From Panorpa germanica (lineage: Eukaryota; Arthropoda; Insecta; Mecoptera; Panorpidae): a stretch of 64,000 bases of DNA. Every line of letters begins with the position of its first letter. Position 1 is the first letter of the stretch. The notes under the pieces were generated by a model, which saw nothing but the letters and a program-made list of their open reading frames with translations, was not told where the DNA came from and did no database searches. The translations under genes were made by a program, and so were the position numbers. Shown in pieces: positions 58,784 to 64,000 of the stretch. The stretch spans positions 13,592,603 to 13,656,602 of the forward strand of contig OY783211.1 of NCBI GenBank assembly GCA_963678705.1, given 5' to 3'.

Positions 58784-61276
58784 AACATCTCACACGTAAA
58801 GCGTGTGAAGCTTTGTAGGACAGAGTCTATGCAATCATCCGCGCTAAAGATGGCTACGTTGAACAATAATATTTTTTTTATCTGAAATCTTTTACAATAT
58901 GCTGAAGTTTTTAAATAAAACAAATCAAAATTAACAATTAACGATGGAATAGACGTCGCTTTGGGACAGGGTAAATGCTAGTTTATTTATCATTTCATAA
59001 GTTATTCTTTACCAGTCATGGAATAAATAAATTTCACTGATATTAGTACAGGTTGGTAGTTCCTGACTTATTTTACAGCAGATACTTCCACAACCAGGTG
59101 TAAGACATTTAGTATTTATTACAGTGTGGCATATGGAGCGATGATGGCGATGGTGATGGTATGGTGACGTCACCAGCGATCTTTGTCGAACACGTGCATT
59201 TTGCGGCTGATTTACATAAACCTATATATGAGTCAAAAGCCTTCGGTTATTTAATAAACGTTATGCTTGTATGTATGGCTGTGTGTGTGAGTAAGAGCAT
59301 AGTACATTGCATACACACACTCGTATTTTGTCTTTATATGATTTGTTTATGTGTTTTATTTATGGTTTGAACACACATTTCTTACATGATATAGGAAATA
59401 TAAGGTTTTCTTTTCTTTGGAATTATACGATTAAATATAAATGCGAAGGTAGACCATTTTCTGAATAAGAATAAGATAAATGCTTGTTTATTACATATGT
59501 TTGGATTGATTTGTGTCGTGATTAGTTTACATTCTGCATAAGTCAGGCCCTGATTTGAGGGAGGACAGGCGGGGCTACTGCCACAATAGAGATCAAAGCA
59601 CTGCATTTTTTAAAGACGACGAAAAAAAATTGTTCCTTTTATTCGGAAAATAATTAGGGGCCTCCGCTCCGTCGTTGTCCCAGGGCCTCCAGACCTCTAA
59701 ATTCAGCTCTGGCATAAGTACAAGTTTTTGATGCTCTCTCACTCTGGAACAGACTACTTGTGGACGAACAGTAGGATAAAATACGAATGTAGCTAGACGA
59801 AACAAAAATTGTTTTACGCTCTAGCCAGCCAGCGCTTATGGCAGTGAAATAACTCAAAATAGAATTTAGTTCATTTTTGTTTTTTCAATTTATAACAAAA
59901 TCTTAATAAGTTGTTTCAAATTTTTTCCCAAATTTCATAACTATAGCCTTGTAGTTCACCATTATTTAAAAATGACAAAAAAAAGATCATTTCTTTTTGA
60001 AAAAAAAAAACTTTATTGTGACATACCTGAATTTTACCAGGTAAAACTTAAAATTAAATATTTTTTGTAATTGATTAAGTTTTTTGGAAAACACATCTTA
60101 TAATACACTGAAAAAACAATTAGAAGTTGATAACAATTTCATTATTTTATCAAGTAAATATACACTGTCACAATTAGGCCTTTTAAAACTATTTTAAAAG
60201 TATAAAAAAAATTAATTTTTCATGTTTTAAACCGCTGCACGACGGCAACGTTTTATGTAGGGTGTTTCGTGCATAAGCACATTTTATCATGAGGTGAAGC
60301 TTCTACGTTAATGTTTATCAATACACCACTGCATCGAACGTACTAAATACTTTTCCCCCTCAGCGATATATAGTCCATGACATTGTAAAAGTAAAGAAGC
60401 TTACCCTTGAGGTTGGACATAAATATAAAGTGTAAATGCCATAGCGGGCACTCCATAACGAGCCCCAGTGCGATGGAGGAACTCATCTTTAAGTATAAAC
60501 CTACCAATACTTAATTTTAGGTATGACATAAAGACTTGCGTGCTTTCAGCTTACAGTGGTTAAAAGAAAAAAAAACAATAAAATAAAAGAAGTTCGCAGT
60601 CGTTCTGTACGAAGTTAATACTATCCCAGAGAGTTGCGCAATATTCGGTTGCACGTAGAACGATACAGTGGTATATTGATAAACATTAACTATGACCTTC
60701 CTTTCATGATAAAGTGTATTTACGCGAAACAACTTCAATATCCCCTACTGAAAAGGTCAGACGTCGCAAATAGTCTCTTCCACATGAATTTAATAAGACT
60801 TGCTAGCCACTGCCATCTACGTGCGATATTATCAATTAACAATATTTATATTTCATAATCATTGAACGACAGTTATTGCTCGTTACTTGTTTCAACAGTA
60901 ATTAAATCATTAACACGTGTTGAAACATGCTTCGAATTACAAACAATTTCTAATTATAATTTATACGATCGGGTACTTCCTCTGAGGACGTGATCCAATG
61001 CTAATTCATAATTTTTTTATGTATTCAAATGTTTATTCTTTTATTTTGTTTTACACTTCGTCAAAATATAATTAGTTACCTACAAATACATTTACTGAGG
61101 TATTTGGTTTATTTTAAATTTTACATCAATTTACATTTACATACATGACATGCCTACAATTTTCAGATAAACTATATACATGGATGTATATATTTACATA
61201 TGTTAAAAATGGAAAAATATTAAATTAGAATATTCAACTTCTTATTTTAAAGTATGACACATTTAAGGTATATTAA
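58784..61276. other. Unannotated stretch
   Basis: TAGGGTGTTTCGTGCATAAG at about 60258 resembles a GGGTGTTT-type MITE end without a partner. Frames of 67-81 codons have no motif. Confidence 0.35.
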
Positions 61277-61325
61277 GGCTTAGTATATAAGATAGCCGAA
61301 ACGGTTAGTCCCAGTTGGAAAAATT
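61277..61325 (+). repeat. Dispersed repeat, copy 2 of 2
   Basis: Matches 1376-1432 (ATAAGATAGCCGAA core). It lies about 120 bp upstream of the palindromic element at 61444. Confidence 0.55.
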
Positions 61326-61443
61326 GTTACATTTCATTTGAAATTTAAACAAAATAATCTCATAAAAATTGGTATTCTTTATAGGAACTGTACATGAGTG
61401 CCGAAGGTGGTGCTGTCAGTGTTAAACGATATAATAAGGGTAG

Positions 61444-61766
61444 ATTAGCTATAATCCGCATAGTGCTGAAAGTTGGTAGACCTTGGGGACATTATTACAA
61501 ATAAAATACTAAAAGTCCTCACCGATCGCACATCTACATAAAAAGTTATTCAAGGTCACAGGTCAATAGAAATGGTTTTTCCAATTTCTTCGGTAAACGG
61601 TAAGTTTTATCATAAAAATACATTAGATAAAAGTTGTACATCATGAAATTATCTACAAAAATTGTTTTTGTACTTTTTTTCTAAGAATCATCATACCTTC
61701 ACATTATTTGTAATAATGTCCTTAAGGTCTGTACCAACTTTCAGCTCTATGCGAATTATAGCTAAT
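61444..61766. mobile_element. Palindromic element with ~60-bp arms
   Basis: ATTAGCTATAATCCGCATAG at 61444 faces a near-exact complement ending at 61766; the arms extend to 61504 and 61704 through GCTGAAAGTTGGTA and GGACATTATTACAAATAA. About 200 bp separates the arms. No target duplication is clear. Likely a foldback or MITE-type element. Confidence 0.7.
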
Positions 61767-62264
61767 TAAATGTTTATTTTGACCGTGTATAATGTGTAAA
61801 AGATATTTTTTAAAAAGGAAAAAGTTATTAAATATGGATTCCAGCCAGTCAGTAATAAATAAATAATCGTCAGAATGATTCCAAAGCACAAAATAAATAT
61901 TTTAATTGTTTAATATTTTTAATAAAATTGCGTCTATTTAAAAAGAAGTATTACATATTTATGTTACTGATAGCCAACTTTATTAATATATAGTATATCA
62001 ATTTAATTGGTTCGTTCGAATAAGATACGGCTAGTATTTCCGGTCTCGCAATAAATATCTGCATACCGACTGTGGGAATATGTTTAAATGTGAACAGATT
62101 GTATGCGCCCAGTATATCAGTTTGTAAAACATTCAACGCATTATATTTTATGAATGAAATATGAAAAAAAAGAGAGAAAACAAATGCAACGACAGCTACA
62201 GCTCTCCTGTGACAACAACTAAGATCTGAATGCATGCAATATTGACGATAGGACATTTGTATAA
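61767..62264. other. Unannotated spacer
   Basis: A 101-codon minus-strand frame at 61951-62256 has no recognised motif. Confidence 0.3.
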
Positions 62265-62268
62265 TTAA

Positions 62269-62857
62269 CCCTGCGTGTGTATACTGGGTCTTTAAAGGAA
62301 CAGTTAAAATTTCAAACTGCTATTCCTCTCTTATGAGTACAGAGTGCGCTTTACTTATGCCCCCTAAAAATCCTAGGTAGTGGTAGGGACTTAAGGTTCC
62401 AGCTTTTGTCCTAGTTGCGTACCGTAAATTCTCTTTTTGACACTAATTATTATTATCTGTTATTAATTATTATTTCATAATTTTTGAATTTTCAACAATA
62501 AAAACTTATTTTGTGTCGAATAATCACCGTTCCGTTTATTATGACATGCCTGAATCCGTAGAATATTCCCCACTTTCAGGTCCAAAGACACTGCATTCTT
62601 TCAAAAGCTTTTTTTTTAACAAATAGCAATTTTTTAGCAATTTTAGCAATTTTTTAACAATATTCCGTTTTTTACTATTTGTCAATTTTTATTTACAGCG
62701 GTTTTAAACTTTGGACTTTGGAAACTTCTGGATCATGTAGAAGAGACTTCCAGAAGTAATCCAGATTTTTTGAAAGCTTAGAAAACTCGAAAAACTGTTC
62801 CGTCAAAGACCCAGTGTACACAGCACGTCTCGAATAATATAGTGTTCACACGGAGGG
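62269..62857. mobile_element. piggyBac-like MITE, 589 bp
   Basis: Exact TTAA flanks both ends (62265-62268 and 62858-62861). Ends read CCCTGCGTGTGT and, reversed, CCCTCCGTGTG; a further inner block, ATACTGGGTCTTTAAAGGAA against ACACTGGGTCTTTGACGGAA, is mirrored. TTAA duplication with CCCT ends defines the piggyBac superfamily. The interior is AT-rich and non-coding, with a small CTTCTGGATC...GTAATCCAG hairpin near 62726-62763. Confidence 0.82.
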
Positions 62858-62878
62858 TTAAGCCATATCGATTTAGTT

Positions 62879-63021
62879 CAAATTACGAGAGTTCAAAAGA
62901 GATTTTGAAAGCTGTATAAATTTACGATACAATATGTAAGACAATCCTTTTTCATTATATCGTAGATTTATACGACTCAACTTGTTTCAAGCATGAGTCA
63001 CCGTCAAACTCTCGTAATTTG
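62879..63021. repeat. Nested inverted repeat, 143 bp
   Basis: An outer perfect 15-bp pair (CAAATTACGAGAGTT at 62879-62893 and its complement at 63007-63021) encloses an inner pair (GTATAAATTTACGATA at 62914-62929 and TATCGTAGATTTATAC at 62958-62973). It lies 18 bp beyond the piggyBac-like element. It is a compact foldback structure of unknown origin. Confidence 0.75.
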
Positions 63022-63023
63022 AT

Positions 63024-63726
63024 CTACGATACTAAAAGGCGCAGTTGTCGCTGCATACGCCTTCTCTCCCTATTCAATAATGTGCTCAAGTATAGTCTTT
63101 GGTCTTTTTTTATTGTAAAAAAGAGAATTGTGCTCTCACCTAAAAACAGTTCATTTATTATTGTGACAAATTTATTATTTTGCTGGAAACTTTTCATAAA
63201 AATTTAAAAGCAGATTACACTTTCAGTTGTTAAATAAATCGTATGGAAATTTTTCATTTTTATTTAAATTTATAAATATTTAAATAGTTCTATATACAGC
63301 TTTGCTCGCTCTACCTCAGTATACTGTTGCTCTGGCAACCCTACTAGGAGTACCATCGTTCATCATGTAGTACGAGTAGTACCTGCTGTACAATTCTAGT
63401 ACATAGTACATAATCTTCTTCAGTAGCGTAGCGAGCGCAACTCAACTCTTTAACTTCGTAAGCCCGTAATTGAGTATACAGAATTTAAATATAGTTGTAT
63501 AGTTTAAAAATTCACTTTAAAAACTTTATGTATAAGTTCAGGCAACATTTATTTTTATTGAATATTATATGAAAAATGAAAATGAAAATATACGAGTAGT
63601 TTATGTTTTGTACAGCAAAATAATAGATAATCTCGTTGTAAATTTACATACTTTATTTGGCTTGGAATTAATTGAAATGGGCTTGTTGTGTCCTCATTTT
63701 TTTTTGGTCAATTTTTCAATTGTTGA
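63024..63726. other. Unannotated spacer
   Basis: GTAGTACGAGTAGTACC-type palindromic clutter near 63368-63410. No gene was seen. Confidence 0.35.
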
Positions 63727-64000
63727 TTGAAATTGATGTTAATAAATGTGTATTGGCGTGTCTATTTTATTAAGTATCTAAATATTGACGGAGATATAGC
63801 AATTAAAAGTTTGTATTGTAGTTTTAGCGCTAGAAATGGTCGGCCATATTTGTATGACGTGTAATGCATTTTAACGTCAGTTATTTGTTGAATGAGGTCA
63901 GTGCTGTGGTAATGTTTTGTAGGTGTTGGTAATCAAATAATCCAGTCAAATCAAAGAATAATAAGTTTTTAGTTTATTTAACCCTGCTAAGGCAGACATA
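63727..64000 (+). repeat. 255-bp interspersed repeat, copy 2 of 2
   Basis: Aligns with 17201-17455 from the same starting base up to AATAATAAGTTTTTA at about 63957-63971, then diverges at TTTAACCCTGC. If it is the 5' end of a family 1 retrotransposon, the body would lie beyond the window. Confidence 0.75.

Noticed and set aside
58374..58818. Frames of 81 and 134 codons with IY repeats
   Set aside because: Both are translations of the 72-bp TA microsatellite inside a MITE.
1..64000. CRISPR arrays, bacterial operons, rRNA or phage genes
   Set aside because: No spaced direct-repeat arrays, Shine-Dalgarno-led gene series or conserved rRNA blocks were seen; the content is eukaryotic non-coding DNA.

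Overview
This is a visibly AT-rich eukaryotic (animal) window with no complete protein-coding gene that I can defend. The repeats suggest an arthropod, most likely an insect: many short inverted-repeat DNA transposon remnants with TAA, TA or TTAA target duplications, decayed I/Jockey-type non-LTR retrotransposon 3' ends, a decayed Ty1/copia Gag, and tRNA-like SINE fragments. A hemipteran-like genome would fit, but the order cannot be fixed from sequence alone.

The window reads as intergenic DNA or the inside of one very long intron. Two plus-strand sites, at 20356/20357 and 52639/52640, combine branch-point-like sequence, a pyrimidine tract, CAG and an immediate GTGAGT or GTAAGT donor. That is the architecture of recursive (ratchet-point) splice sites, so a giant plus-strand intron is the most interesting reading. 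Separately, a short CpG-rich minus-strand segment at 28059-28121 begins MGNVAS, an N-myristoylation-type start, and might be a first coding exon. Neither idea is proven here.

Layout. 1-9.3 kb: mostly unrecognised AT-rich DNA, hairpins near 2.0 and 5.6 kb, a purine-rich tract at 6.2-6.5 kb and a possible inverted-repeat element at 7.9-8.5 kb. 9.4-12.6 kb: a TA-flanked MITE, a PIF/Harbinger-like MITE and a minus-strand non-LTR 3' end. 13.9 kb: a 16-bp tandem repeat. 16.4-17.6 kb: a 709-bp Harbinger-like element with a 71-codon open segment, then an internally deleted non-LTR copy. 19.7-29.6 kb: a mosaic of dispersed repeats, the first candidate ratchet point, a Tc1-like MITE and two opposed copies of a second non-LTR family. 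30.5-32.1 kb: two more non-LTR 3' ends. 35.4 kb: a 144-bp snap-back MITE. 37.9-41.7 kb: an inverted-repeat element, the copia Gag relic and a nested foldback. 43.5 kb: three CCCTAA units. 45-49 kb: non-LTR 3' ends, two MITE copies and a Penelope-like fragment. 50.7-52.7 kb: an old Harbinger-like relic, a SINE-like repeat and the second candidate ratchet point. 55.9-58.8 kb: three MITEs, one with a 72-bp TA expansion. 61.4-63 kb: a palindromic element, a piggyBac-like MITE and a small nested inverted repeat. 63.7 kb to the end: a second copy of the 17.2 kb repeat, running off the window.

These parts do not work together as a pathway. They are independent transposon insertions of different ages, several of them clustered. 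The long open frames are mostly explained by strand-biased composition, simple repeats or chance.
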